Positions 45,730-55,443 of a DNA stretch of 64,000 bases are shown here, in pieces. The notes under the pieces were generated by a model that saw only the letters and a list, made by a program, of their open reading frames with translations, ran no database searches and had not been told where the DNA came from. Each line of letters starts with the position of its first letter. The first letter of the stretch is position 1. The stretch is from Flavobacterium sp. 1355. GTDB lineage: Bacteria; Bacteroidota; Bacteroidia; Flavobacteriales; Flavobacteriaceae. The stretch covers positions 62,001 through 126,000 of the forward strand of contig NZ_JAFICC010000003.1 of the NCBI RefSeq assembly GCF_017833415.1, read 5' to 3'. The translations under genes were made by a program, and so were the position numbers.

Positions 45730-46767
45730 CTATTCGTCATCAGACTCTTCTATCGAGGTAATTTTAATATCATCTTCTTTCAGTGATTTTAAAAAATCAT
45801 CCGCTTCAAATGCCTGCCCAAGGGTAACGACGCCTTTTTCTTTTGCTTTTCCAAATACAATCCCGTTAACTACCTGAGCTACCAGTGGCGCTGTCACTGC
45901 ATAAATATCCTGGCCGTTCGCGGCTATTTTTCTTGTTTTATTTCCGTTTCTTGAAACCACTTCCATGCTAAACTGCTGGGATGAGCGGTTCTTTTCATCT
46001 ATTGGTTCAGGTTCCGGGGTTTTGGTATCTCTGAGTTCCTCCAAAGCATTTCGGCTGAGATAGGTATTCACTGTATTGACATTCAAATGACTTGAAATCG
46101 TAATAATCTCCGAAAGTGGAAGACTTATCACCTCTTGTACGCCAACAAGGTTTTTGAAGTCCCATACTTTCGAAGAGGTCTCCTCCATCTCCTGCAGCTT
46201 ATTATCTTTAAAAATCAATCTTTTATAATGATTTCTTTCTCCTGTCAATCGTGTTCCCTTGGTGGGATGCCAGGAGTCCAGGCCAATATAAACGCTGATT
46301 TCATCAGTGTGTTCCCAGTCACTGGTTAATGCTGTTGCCAGAAGATCGGCTAATCCGCCGTAAAAGGCAGCTGCAGGAATCACCAGGATTCCTTTTTTAC
46401 TGGCTTGTTCTGAGAACTCTTCAAAAATATCCAATACAGATTTTTGTTCTGCTGTCAAATCTATATAATGACTTTCTGATTGTAAAGCTGATTTGATTAT
46501 TGGTGCGGCTGTATCCAGATAAGGCCCTGCACAGTTTATAATAATTTCTACGTCTGTGAAAGCATTATCCAGAGACGTGGCATTATGAATGTCTGCTGTT
46601 TTTAATTCTAAATCTGGATAAAGTCTGCCAAGATCGGCTAACTTCTTATAATCCCTTCCGCTAAGAATGAGATTTTTATATCCTTGCCTGTAAAGTTCTG
46701 ACACTATAAACTTTCCAGTATGTCCATAAGCTCCGTAAACTGCAATCCTGTTATCCATAAGTAGCAT
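45730..46767 (-). CDS. Saccharopine dehydrogenase-like NAD(P)-binding protein
   Basis: A 345-residue protein with an N-terminal Rossmann fold, VYGAYGHTGKFIVSEL, and IINCAGPYLDTAAPI, the pattern of the saccharopine dehydrogenase NADP-binding family (trans-acting enoyl reductase-like). The second start codon at 46758 would remove three residues. The substrate is unknown. Confidence 0.8.
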   Translation of the reverse strand: MLLMDNRIAVYGAYGHTGKFIVSELYRQGYKNLILSGRDYKKLADLGRLYPDLELKTADIHNATSLDNAFTDVEIIINCAGPYLDTAAPIIKSALQSESHYIDLTAEQKSVLDIFEEFSEQASKKGILVIPAAAFYGGLADLLATALTSDWEHTDEISVYIGLDSWHPTKGTRLTGERNHYKRLIFKDNKLQEMEETSSKVWDFKNLVGVQEVISLPLSEIITISSHLNVNTVNTYLSRNALEELRDTKTPEPEPIDEKNRSSQQFSMEVVSRNGNKTRKIAANGQDIYAVTAPLVAQVVNGIVFGKAKEKGVVTLGQAFEADDFLKSLKEDDIKITSIEESDDE

Positions 46768-47250
46768 TTTTTAGTTCTTGTTTTCCTCTTTTTGCACATC
46801 TTCACATCAAATAATATGCAAATCGTCTTACAAAGAAAATACTATAATAGCTCTGAAACAAGTAGTTACCAAAAAGTGTCCTGCGAACCAAAACCATACT
46901 ATTTCTGATTATCAGTGCTTTAAATTCAGAAAAAAAATAAAAACATTACGAAAGTATTTAATATTCTCAGAATTGATTCTTATAGAAAACCTTAAAAATT
47001 TAGATTGGTTTTATTACTATTCAAAAAAATTGAAATACTAACTGAAGGCATTTCTAAAAAGTAACACTAACAACGTTCTGAAAATTGCCAGATTACATAA
47101 AATTATAATATATTCTATAAAAAAAAACATTACTATTAGAAAATTAAAATGAATTTTAATCATCTTTGTGACCACTTACCCAATATACTTTTATTGCATT
47201 GCAAACATGAAATAAGTCAAAGGTACTATTAGAACTAAAATTTATAATTA
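46768..47250. other. AT-rich intergenic region, no gene seen
   Basis: About 480 bases between divergent genes. An open frame at 46778-47041 has no start context, no conserved-looking pattern and a composition that fits chance in AT-rich DNA. No hairpin or promoter consensus found with confidence. Confidence 0.4.
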
Positions 47251-48186
47251 ATGATACAAACAGACCAGTCAAAAAATGATTTAACAACCATAAGCTTAAT
47301 CTCATTGTTAATTGTTTTAAAAAGAGAATATAAAATAATTTTATTGATTACCTTATTTTCTGCTATTATTGGATTTTTTTACACAATAAGCATTCCAAAA
47401 GAATATACTGCTACTGGCAAAATCATGCCTGAAATTGCCTATAAAGCTACTAATGGCATGGGAGGATTATATGAAGTATTAAAGAAATTCAGTAATAACT
47501 CTGATTTATACAATACTGAAATTACAAGCTCAGAGCTGTATGCCGAAATTCTTAAAACAAATGATTTTTACAATTATATTTTTTCTAAAAAAATAAAAGC
47601 GACTAATAATGAGCAAGTAAGTTTTGAATACTATTACTATAACATTTTAGAGAATAAAAATTTATTTGATAAATTAGGAAAATCAAACTCTAATACCAGC
47701 AATAAAATCATGCGTTATAGCGCCATACAGGATATTCAAAAAAGAATTACAATAACTAATACCACAAAAAAAAACAGTGTTATACTGGTTAATGCAAAAA
47801 TGCCCGACCCAGTTGTTGCTGCTGAAATTGTTAATTTCACAATTAGTTACCTCACAGCTTATATAACCAAATATCGTACAGAGAAAGCTCGTCAAGACTT
47901 ATATTTTATAGAAAATTTGCGAAAAAATATTTTAAATGATTCTATAAAAGACCAAGCTGTTACAAAAGAAATTAAAAATAGTTTGTTAGCTTCGACTATA
48001 CAAATGAAAATAAAAATACAGGAAGATACACCAATTTTTCAAATATTAGAAAAAGCTCAAATTCCTGTAATGAGCAGCAATACCCCAACACTATTAATTT
48101 TAACTGTAATTATTTTTATAGGTTTTCTAATTGGAATTCTTATCGCATTTTTAAGAGATAATAATTATAAAATATTATTCTATTGA
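47251..48186 (+). CDS. Wzz-like chain-length determinant
   Basis: A 311-residue inner-membrane protein with the Wzz layout: N-terminal helix after the motif SLLIVLKREYKIILLITLFSA, a periplasmic part that begins PKEYTATGKIMPE, and a C-terminal helix near residues 280-300. It would set polysaccharide chain length. The protein lacks the tyrosine kinase domain. A glycosyltransferase gene lies 2.6 kb away on the other strand, but no polymerase or flippase gene is in view. Confidence 0.8.
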   Translation: MIQTDQSKNDLTTISLISLLIVLKREYKIILLITLFSAIIGFFYTISIPKEYTATGKIMPEIAYKATNGMGGLYEVLKKFSNNSDLYNTEITSSELYAEILKTNDFYNYIFSKKIKATNNEQVSFEYYYYNILENKNLFDKLGKSNSNTSNKIMRYSAIQDIQKRITITNTTKKNSVILVNAKMPDPVVAAEIVNFTISYLTAYITKYRTEKARQDLYFIENLRKNILNDSIKDQAVTKEIKNSLLASTIQMKIKIQEDTPIFQILEKAQIPVMSSNTPTLLILTVIIFIGFLIGILIAFLRDNNYKILFY

Positions 48187-48203
48187 AATAAAAAAAATAT
48201 ACG

Positions 48204-48884
48204 TTAAAATCTTTTCCATGGATTTACACCTTCTTTTATTAATCTTTTGTAGAGTAATTTTGCGTAATAAAACTCAACAACTATACTAATTGAAATAATT
48301 AATACTAAAAATGGATTGCCCCATTTATAATAAAAGGGATGAATAAAAAACTGAACTATATAGAAAAAATTACCTAATATCATGAGACCGACAATAATAA
48401 ATGATTGACCTTGGGAATTTCCCCTCTGAAAGAACATAGCCAACATACATATAGGAGTAATCATAAGAATTAACCATGCTATAAAAGCAGGTACTTCTTG
48501 AGAAGAAAAATTATTTAAATATTGCAGGAAAAATTTATGCCCAAAAAAGATAATTAAAAAACTAATCAAGAAAGCAAATACACTTATGCAATACCATTGT
48601 TTTTTTTCTAAATGATAATATTTATTAAAGCTAGAATATCCGTACTTAAAGTATGTATACACAATACCTAAATCACTAAAAAACCAAAGGGCAGTCGTGA
48701 GTTGAGAATATAAACTAAATGGAAAGCAAAAAGTATAAACAAATTCCCAACCGAAATTTAGAGCTAGTGGTATAAGAGGTATACCATATGTCCTATCCTT
48801 TATTCCTCTGGAAATGATAAGCACATAGGCTAAAATCCAACAAAATAATCCTAACAATCCCAATAAAATATTTATATACTTCAC
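48204..48884 (-). CDS. Pyr4/PaxB-like membrane terpene cyclase candidate
   Basis: A 226-residue protein with about seven membrane helices. Three features match the transmembrane terpene cyclases of meroterpenoid pathways (Pyr4, PaxB, AndB): the helix-2 motif LALNFGWEFVY with E47, the next helix start ALWFFSDLGIVYTYFKYG with D71, and an acidic residue in the last helix, IVVEFYY with E204, at the place of the catalytic Asp of Pyr4. These cyclases protonate an epoxidised or plain polyprenyl chain attached to an aromatic ring. The gene overlaps the UbiA prenyltransferase stop by 4 bases (ATGA), a strong functional link. Family membership is from motif memory, not from a search. Confidence 0.6.
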   Translation of the reverse strand: MKYINILLGLLGLFCWILAYVLIISRGIKDRTYGIPLIPLALNFGWEFVYTFCFPFSLYSQLTTALWFFSDLGIVYTYFKYGYSSFNKYYHLEKKQWYCISVFAFLISFLIIFFGHKFFLQYLNNFSSQEVPAFIAWLILMITPICMLAMFFQRGNSQGQSFIIVGLMILGNFFYIVQFFIHPFYYKWGNPFLVLIISISIVVEFYYAKLLYKRLIKEGVNPWKRF

Positions 48885-49867
48885 TTTATCTTTACTTTAA
48901 AAAAATTCCATGCATTAAACAAAGTAGGCACATTAAATATAATAATCGAAACTATCAATAAAATTCCGTTTTGATAATTTTTTAAAGTGAGTAATCCTAA
49001 AAGTGCAAATGGAAGAATCGTTATATAAAAATCAAAAAACATACTTCTGGATTTTTGATTTTGCAATGGCTCAAAAAAATAAAAATCTATACTAAAAATA
49101 ATTTTAAATATACAGAACAATGAAGCATAAATAAAAATAGGAATTACAAATATTTGCCAATTTGTAGCCCAAATAAATATTACAAAAGAAAAAACTTCAA
49201 TTAATAAAACAAACCCCTGAAATATTCTTCTTGACAATTGGGATGTATTATTCACAAAAGTACAGACACCGGCTTTTAAATCATTTTCACAGTCATTATA
49301 CTGATGTATAATCAATGAACGCATACCAAATGAAAAAGTCATCCATATACTACCGCTAATTATCCATATCCAATGATTTCCAATGTCTCCTTTGTACAAA
49401 AAAGAAAAAATAAAAAGTACAGGAAAAAACTGAGAGGCTAATCCGTCGAAAACAATACCAAGAAAAGCTTTTTCTTTTAATCGAAATTGTTTACTTGAAT
49501 AGATATAAAAACAAATCCAGCTTAACCAATAAAAAATAAAGGCATAAAAATTAGAAAATATTAGAATCGAATATGCAATTCCTGCAAATATAGAGCTTCC
49601 CAAAACTATTAATTGAGAATTATGGCTAAGATCAATCATTTTATTTTCTTTTCCAGCTATTAAGTCATCTTCCTGGTCATAATAATTATTTATTAAACTG
49701 GCAAATGCAGCAGCAATTATTACTCCTAATAAAATAAGTAAAACTTGAAAAACTTCCTGCCTGAAATCGTTAACATTTTCTTTAATAAAATATAAATAAA
49801 TCAGTACCAAAAAAGGTGGCAACTTAAACCACCAAGTTGTAACTCTAATATGTTTAAAAAGATTCAT
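48881..49867 (-). CDS. UbiA-family prenyltransferase
   Basis: A 328-residue protein with about eight membrane helices. The first Asp motif is NNYYDQEDD (N60, D64, D68) and the second is YNDCENDLKAG (D192, D196); both are the Mg-diphosphate sites of UbiA-type prenyltransferases. SKQFRLKEK near residue 125 is the typical loop. It should attach an isoprenoid chain to an aromatic or similar acceptor at the membrane. The acceptor is unknown; it is not menaquinone-type MenA by context. It abuts the glycosyltransferase gene and overlaps the cyclase gene. Confidence 0.82.
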   Translation of the reverse strand: MNLFKHIRVTTWWFKLPPFLVLIYLYFIKENVNDFRQEVFQVLLILLGVIIAAAFASLINNYYDQEDDLIAGKENKMIDLSHNSQLIVLGSSIFAGIAYSILIFSNFYAFIFYWLSWICFYIYSSKQFRLKEKAFLGIVFDGLASQFFPVLFIFSFLYKGDIGNHWIWIISGSIWMTFSFGMRSLIIHQYNDCENDLKAGVCTFVNNTSQLSRRIFQGFVLLIEVFSFVIFIWATNWQIFVIPIFIYASLFCIFKIIFSIDFYFFEPLQNQKSRSMFFDFYITILPFALLGLLTLKNYQNGILLIVSIIIFNVPTLFNAWNFFKVKIK

Positions 49868-50884
49868 TTAATTCTTAGTAAATTGAATATTTCTGGTTAT
49901 TTCTTTTTGAACCCCATTCATAAGAGCTTTAAAAAATAATTTTGGCTCTTGTGCAAAATATATAAAAAGGTCTTTCATTTCTGTATCAAAATCACCTTTC
50001 AAGAGCAATAAACAAGATATTAAAATTTTATTTTGAAAAATTTTTAATCTTATCATTTTAAGTTCATTATTATCTAAATAACAACTAAAATTAGAAAGAA
50101 TTAAATGCAAATCTTTAATATGCAGTTTTCTAAATACAACTCCCTTTCTGCCATCACTAACATTACTAGTGTCTCTGTTTTTTTTCCAAAAGATCTCTTT
50201 AGTAAAACCCACACGACAATCTAGTTTTTTAAAAATTATTTCTAGTTGCAAAAACCAATCATCACCAATATGTACCTGAGAATTCCAACCAAAAGGTATG
50301 ACTGACTTCTTGATGATTAAACCTGAGCTTGGAGCAATAGAATCAATTAATAAAATTTTTCTAAATTCAGCATAATCAAAAACATAACAACCTTTATTTG
50401 GAATATTTTTATTTTTTAAAAGAGAAGCAAAAATATTTGCATGATATCTTTCAACAATGTTGTGCTCCCAATTAGAAAAAAAAAGATCCAATTTATGTTC
50501 TTGCAAATATCCAATACTTTTTTCAAGATATTTATCATGCCAAATATCATCTGAATCAAGAGGTGCTATAATTTCTCCATGAGCATATTGTAATCCAACA
50601 TTTCTTGTATCAGCCTGCCCTGTATGTGTTTTTTGAATGTATAGAACTTTATCTGAAAAAGTTGAAACTAATTTTTTTGTATCATCAGTTGAACCATCAT
50701 CAACTACAATTATTTCAATATTCTTATAAGTTTGGTTTAAAGCTGCAGTGATGGTTGAATGTAGAGAATAAGAGCGGTTGTAAGTAGGGATGATTATCGA
50801 TACAAGAGGAGAATAAGTGGTATTAAGCAATGGTTTATTGTTTTGGTTTAAAATGCTTTTGGTTTCGCAAACAAATCTAATCAA
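49868..50884 (-). CDS. Family 2 glycosyltransferase
   Basis: A 338-residue GT-A glycosyltransferase: SIIIPTYNRSYSLHSTI at the start, VVDDGSTDDT, and the metal-binding DxD in IAPLDSDDIW (about 112-121). No membrane helix, so it acts on the cytoplasmic side. First gene of a three-gene unit with the prenyltransferase and the cyclase-like gene, which suggests glycosylation of the same product; cell-surface polysaccharide synthesis is the alternative. Confidence 0.85.
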   Translation of the reverse strand: MIRFVCETKSILNQNNKPLLNTTYSPLVSIIIPTYNRSYSLHSTITAALNQTYKNIEIIVVDDGSTDDTKKLVSTFSDKVLYIQKTHTGQADTRNVGLQYAHGEIIAPLDSDDIWHDKYLEKSIGYLQEHKLDLFFSNWEHNIVERYHANIFASLLKNKNIPNKGCYVFDYAEFRKILLIDSIAPSSGLIIKKSVIPFGWNSQVHIGDDWFLQLEIIFKKLDCRVGFTKEIFWKKNRDTSNVSDGRKGVVFRKLHIKDLHLILSNFSCYLDNNELKMIRLKIFQNKILISCLLLLKGDFDTEMKDLFIYFAQEPKLFFKALMNGVQKEITRNIQFTKN

Positions 50885-51324
50885 TTATTTATATCCAATA
50901 AAATCTTAAAAACAAAAAAAAACTAATCTAAATTCAAAATTCCTTCCGAAATCTATCTTGCATATTTTTAATCAACAGTCAATTGATTTGCAAACTATTC
51001 ATAATCAAGACAAAAGGTCGTTAGGTATTCATATAAATATTCTAACAAGGTTCTCTAATGTACTATATAAGAGTAAATTAAAGTTTGTGAATTATAAATC
51101 AATTAAATAAAATTATCAGAATTTACTTTATGCAATTAGACTATACATTTTAACCAAAAGTGTAATTTAGCCTATAACTACTAATTATCAATCTTTGGCA
51201 AAAACAAAAATAGTGATCTGTAAATCACCCAGTTCTGACAACAGTTTCATACAATATAAAAAAAGTCCGGAAATTAAATTTCCGGACTTTTTATTATTAT
51301 TATATACCTATATATTATAAAGGC
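50885..51324. other. Intergenic region before the glycosyltransferase unit
   Basis: About 440 AT-rich bases. The only clear element is the terminator at 51261-51291. The glycosyltransferase unit promoter should lie here, but I see no convincing TAnnTTTG element. Confidence 0.4.
51261..51291 (-). terminator. Terminator after the secreted repeat protein
   Basis: A 15-bp perfect inverted repeat (51261-51275 with 51277-51291, core AGTCCGGAAA) flanked by T-runs, 34 bases after the stop at 51325. On the minus strand the second arm ends in TTTT. Confidence 0.85.
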
Positions 51325-52617
51325 TTATCTATTTCCGCTTGAAGCTGTAATTTTTCCTAACTGAAGTCTGAAGTCTGGTTTTTTCGGATTGAAAATATCT
51401 ACAAACATTTCTTTGTTGTCAGTTTGTGAATACACATTAAAGAAAAGGCTGTTTCCGTACCAATTTTCTAAATCTTCGTTGTTTGTATTATATTCAGTAA
51501 AAATGTTTCCGTTACAAAGGTTAAAGAACATTTCTTCAAATTTAATTTTCTTAAGGCTGGCATCATTGATTACCGTTTTGCTATCTATTAGTACAGCTGG
51601 ATTAAATCCTGAGACTACACTGCGTTTCATTTCTACAGTGGCATTCTCACCAATGTATATAGCTTCTTTTACCAAACCTGCCTGAATATCAGCTTTAATA
51701 TTTTCACTGTCGTTAAGCATTGTCATGTTTGAAGCTACTACCAATGTAGGTTTTTTGGTAAAGTCTGTTTCGTTTTTCTTTTCATATGATTTTACCTCCA
51801 TGCAACGAGACCCGTCTTTGTTACTTGACAAATAAGATGATCTTACTGCCAATGAATTAAACAAACGGCATTGTGCTCCTTGTGTAAATTTATAATCATC
51901 ATTGATTGATTTATAAGAAACAAACTGTGCTGCAGTCACATCGCCTCCAAAAAAGGCAAAAGAGTCACCACCGGAATAGCTTACCATTACATTTTCTAAT
52001 ATGGTTTTGTTTCCAACTCCTGCAATAGTTAAACCGTTAAAAGTTCCGTCACCTTTTACTTTTTTTCCTGCAAATTCAATTCTCACAAATCTCATGATTC
52101 CGGAGTTTGAAGCAACATTATTACCTCCGTATGTTGTTAAAACCGGATCAAGATCAAGGTTATAAGAACCTACATTGCCAAATTTATTGATTGGAGCATC
52201 TCCTAGTATCACTACACCGCCCCAGTCTCCTGCTTTCTTCACACTGCGGTCAGAAGTAAATACGATTGGGTCAGTCTCAACGCCATCAGCAATTATCTGC
52301 GCGCCTTTTGTTATTACAAGTGTTCCTTTTGTTTCGAAATCGCCTATGATTAGTGTTCCTGGTTCGATTGTCAGTACAGCATTATTAGTGACATATACAT
52401 TTCCTTGCAGTACATATACGTTTCTTTTTAATAATTTGGTATTCTCTGCTATGTTTCCAGCCAGAATCTGATTCGGTTCACCATATTGTGCTTTATGAGG
52501 CTTAAACTCAGTCCAGTTGTTCAGCCAGTTGCTGTAGCCCATAATTCCTTTCTCCTGTTGTGCACTCATACTGGTAGCAATCAAAAGAAAGCAGATGATT
52601 TGAGTAATTTTTTTCAT
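51325..52617 (-). CDS. Secreted beta-helix-like protein
   Basis: A 430-residue exported protein. A signal peptide (KKITQIICFLLIATSMSAQ) is followed by repeated short strands such as VYVTNNAVLTIEPGTLIIG, GTLVITKGAQIIADG and GVVILGDAPIN that look like coils of a right-handed beta-helix. Similar flavobacterial proteins are annotated only as secreted or membrane-linked. It lacks a T9SS C-terminal domain, so it is probably periplasmic or surface-attached by other means. No catalytic motif seen. Confidence 0.72.
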   Translation of the reverse strand: MKKITQIICFLLIATSMSAQQEKGIMGYSNWLNNWTEFKPHKAQYGEPNQILAGNIAENTKLLKRNVYVLQGNVYVTNNAVLTIEPGTLIIGDFETKGTLVITKGAQIIADGVETDPIVFTSDRSVKKAGDWGGVVILGDAPINKFGNVGSYNLDLDPVLTTYGGNNVASNSGIMRFVRIEFAGKKVKGDGTFNGLTIAGVGNKTILENVMVSYSGGDSFAFFGGDVTAAQFVSYKSINDDYKFTQGAQCRLFNSLAVRSSYLSSNKDGSRCMEVKSYEKKNETDFTKKPTLVVASNMTMLNDSENIKADIQAGLVKEAIYIGENATVEMKRSVVSGFNPAVLIDSKTVINDASLKKIKFEEMFFNLCNGNIFTEYNTNNEDLENWYGNSLFFNVYSQTDNKEMFVDIFNPKKPDFRLQLGKITASSGNR

Positions 52618-52816
52618 GATAAGGGGTGTGTTAATTTATTATTCAATCATACACCTGCTTGGTGTACTAACAAAAATAGGTAAATAAAGTTATACAATTG
52701 CTCGATTTATTTGTTTTTTTTCCATTTAAATAAATAATTACTACAATATAAGTTTTATATTACAATTACTTTTAATTAAGAAATATTTAACAAACTAAAT
52801 CATCTAAATATAAAGG

Positions 52817-54832
52817 TTAGAATTTCATTTTTTGAATCCTTACAGCATTTAGTATAGCCAAAAGGGCAACCCCTACATCAGCAAAAACGGCTTCCCACAT
52901 TGTTGCCAGTCCGCCGGCACCTAAAATAAGTACTACAGCTTTTACTGCAAATGCAAAACTTATATTCTGCCACACTATTTTTTTAGTCTGTTTTCCAATA
53001 GTAATTGCCATGGGTATTTTAGATGGTTTGTCGTCCTGTATTACCACGTCTGCGGTTTCTATAGTAACATCACTTCCAAGACCTCCCATTGCAATTCCAA
53101 CATCACTAAGGGCTACTACGGGTGCATCATTTACGCCGTCTCCTACAAAAGCCACTTTCCCCATTTGTGACTTAATTTCCTTTAACTTATTTACTTTGTC
53201 TTCAGGAAGCAAATCTCCGAATGAATTGTCAATTCCTAATTGGTCAGCGACAAACTTTACTACAGCGCTTTTATCCCCGCTGAGCATCGTAACTTTTATA
53301 TTTAATTTATGGAGCTGGTCAATAGTGCGTTTTGAATCTTCTTTAATGCTGTCTGAAATAGTAATATAGCCCACAAATTTTTTGTCATAAGCGACAGCAA
53401 TAGTTGTGTAAACAATTGAAGACGAATCAATATCATAACTGATATTAAACTTATCCATCAACTTGAAATTACCTGCCAGAAGTTCTTTTCCCTCAATAAA
53501 CGCTTTCAATCCATGACCGGCAATCTCTTCGGTACTTTCTATTTTTATGGAGGTGTCTACCTCTCCCACATACTCATGTATAGCAGTTGCAACGGGATGG
53601 GAACTCTGGCTCTCTACAGCATTTACCATTTTTAAAATTTCATCCTTGTCAAACCCGGGCTTAAAAACAGTTTCCTGAACTTTAAAAACGCCTTCAGTCA
53701 TTGTTCCGGTTTTGTCCATTACAACATTCCTGACAGAAGCTATCACATCTAAAAAATTTCCACCTTTAAATAAAATTCCATTGCGGCTTGCTGCGCCGAT
53801 TCCCCCAAAATAACCAAGCGGAATAGAAATAACCAAAGCACACGGACACGAAATAACTAAAAACACCAATGCTCTGTAAAGCCAGCTGTTAAAATTATAA
53901 GTATCCGTAAAAAAGTATGGTAGAAGACAAATCCCAATGGCCAGAAATACGACTATTGGCGTGTAAATTTTTGCAAACTTTCTGATGAATAATTCTGTTG
54001 GTGCTTTTTGTGAAGCTGCATTTTGTACCAGTTCCAATATTCTGCTAAGTTTACTTTCTGTATATAGTGCTGTTACTTTTACCTGAGCCGCTACATTCAG
54101 ATTGATCATTCCGGCAAGGACGGTTTCACCTTTTACTTTTGTATCCGGTTTGCTTTCTCCGGTAAGTGCTGCTGTATTAAACGATGCGCCATCTGTAAGA
54201 AGTTCTCCATCAAGACCTAATTTTTCTCCGGGTTTTAATTGAATTATTTCTCCGATAGCAGCATTCTGGGCTTTGATTGTTTTAGTTTTTCCATCTACAA
54301 TGACAGTAACTTCATCCGGTCTTTGATCCATCAGGCTTTTAATATTTCTTTTAGCTCTCGAAACAGCAAGTGTCTGAAAAACTTCGCCGACTCCATAAAA
54401 AAGCATTACTGCTACTCCTTCCGGATATTCTCCGATACTAAAGGCTCCAATTGTGGCAATACTCATTAGTAAAAACTCTGAAAAAACATCTCCTTTAACG
54501 ATGCTCATTACCGCATCTTTTATAACGGCATAACCAACAATTAAATACGCCACCAGATACCATGCAAGTCGTACTGTTTCTGTAAACCAGGATTGAGAAA
54601 CCCAATTATCTATTACTATTGCGGCAATCAAAAGTATTAGAGCCAAAATTGGAGGAAGAAACATTTTAAAAACATTTCCTTCTACAGCATCATGATTATG
54701 TCCGTCATGACTGTGCCCAGCGTGATCATGTCCATCGTCAGATGAATGCTTTTCTACTACTTCTTTGCCTGCATTCCCGTACACTTTTTCAGTATGCGCA
54801 CAGCATGATTTTTCTTTATGTTTATCTTCCAT
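52817..54832 (-). CDS. P1B-type heavy-metal ATPase (Zn/Cd/Pb class)
   Basis: A 671-residue metal-pumping ATPase. The N-terminus is His/Asp-rich (DGHDHAGHSHDGHNHD) and lacks a ferredoxin-like HMA domain. Core motifs: TGES, metal-site CPC in SCPCALVISIPLG, phosphorylation loop DKTGT, HP in SSHPVA and hinge GDGVNDAP. The CPC plus the C-terminal KAVVLILG and DVGVALLAILNA are typical of P1B-2 Zn/Cd/Pb exporters. Lies 75 bases downstream of the Fur-family gene, so that regulator probably controls it. Confidence 0.88.
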   Translation of the reverse strand: MEDKHKEKSCCAHTEKVYGNAGKEVVEKHSSDDGHDHAGHSHDGHNHDAVEGNVFKMFLPPILALILLIAAIVIDNWVSQSWFTETVRLAWYLVAYLIVGYAVIKDAVMSIVKGDVFSEFLLMSIATIGAFSIGEYPEGVAVMLFYGVGEVFQTLAVSRAKRNIKSLMDQRPDEVTVIVDGKTKTIKAQNAAIGEIIQLKPGEKLGLDGELLTDGASFNTAALTGESKPDTKVKGETVLAGMINLNVAAQVKVTALYTESKLSRILELVQNAASQKAPTELFIRKFAKIYTPIVVFLAIGICLLPYFFTDTYNFNSWLYRALVFLVISCPCALVISIPLGYFGGIGAASRNGILFKGGNFLDVIASVRNVVMDKTGTMTEGVFKVQETVFKPGFDKDEILKMVNAVESQSSHPVATAIHEYVGEVDTSIKIESTEEIAGHGLKAFIEGKELLAGNFKLMDKFNISYDIDSSSIVYTTIAVAYDKKFVGYITISDSIKEDSKRTIDQLHKLNIKVTMLSGDKSAVVKFVADQLGIDNSFGDLLPEDKVNKLKEIKSQMGKVAFVGDGVNDAPVVALSDVGIAMGGLGSDVTIETADVVIQDDKPSKIPMAITIGKQTKKIVWQNISFAFAVKAVVLILGAGGLATMWEAVFADVGVALLAILNAVRIQKMKF

Positions 54833-54907
54833 GTATTATTTTTTTTTAACCTTACTACAGTAAAAGTCTTTAACCTGTTATTTTTCAATAAAGTAGAGAA
54901 TGATTTT

Positions 54908-55315
54908 TTATAAACATTTGTCACATATCCCTTTTGCCAATATCTGAATCTCATCTATCTGTATTCCTGAGATACTATTTTCAGGAAAAATAATTTCTTC
55001 ACGACAAGTAGTCTCATGGCATTTTTTACAATAAAAATGCAAATGCCTGTCATTATGATCGTTTTCACTGCATACTTCTGCACAAAGTCTATACTTTGCA
55101 ATACTTTCATCCAGAATTTTATGAACAAGGCCTTTCTCCTGAAATGTCTGAAGGGTTCGATAAATTGTCACCTTATCTGCTTTATAAAAATACTTCTCAA
55201 TTTCAGACAACGACAGGGCTGCCGTAACGGTTTCCAGATATTCATAAATCAAGATACGCATTGTGGTTAAACGAATATCTTTGACTGCAAAAATATCTTC
55301 TGTGGATTTTTTCAT
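54908..55315 (-). CDS. Fur-family metal regulator
   Basis: A 135-residue Fur-type repressor: winged HTH with VTIYRTLQTFQEKGLVHKI, metal-site HDRHLHFYCKKC, and CxxC pairs FYCKKC and GICDKC that hold structural Zn. It sits between the P1B ATPase and the efflux operon and should respond to Zn or a similar metal. Being in the middle of the block suggests control of efflux rather than uptake, unlike classical Zur. Confidence 0.86.
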   Translation of the reverse strand: MKKSTEDIFAVKDIRLTTMRILIYEYLETVTAALSLSEIEKYFYKADKVTIYRTLQTFQEKGLVHKILDESIAKYRLCAEVCSENDHNDRHLHFYCKKCHETTCREEIIFPENSISGIQIDEIQILAKGICDKCL

Positions 55316-55443
55316 TTTAATTTACTTTACAAAACAAAACCAGAAGGCTCAATCTAAATAAGTCATATTAGTAAATTTACAAAGAATTTCACTAACACTT
55401 CCTTCTGAATTTCTTTTAATAATTTAATATTCTTGTTGTCTTA

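Noticed and set aside
46778-47041. 87-codon plus-strand frame in the gap before the Wzz-like gene
   Set aside because: No ribosome-binding context or conserved pattern; fits chance in AT-rich DNA.
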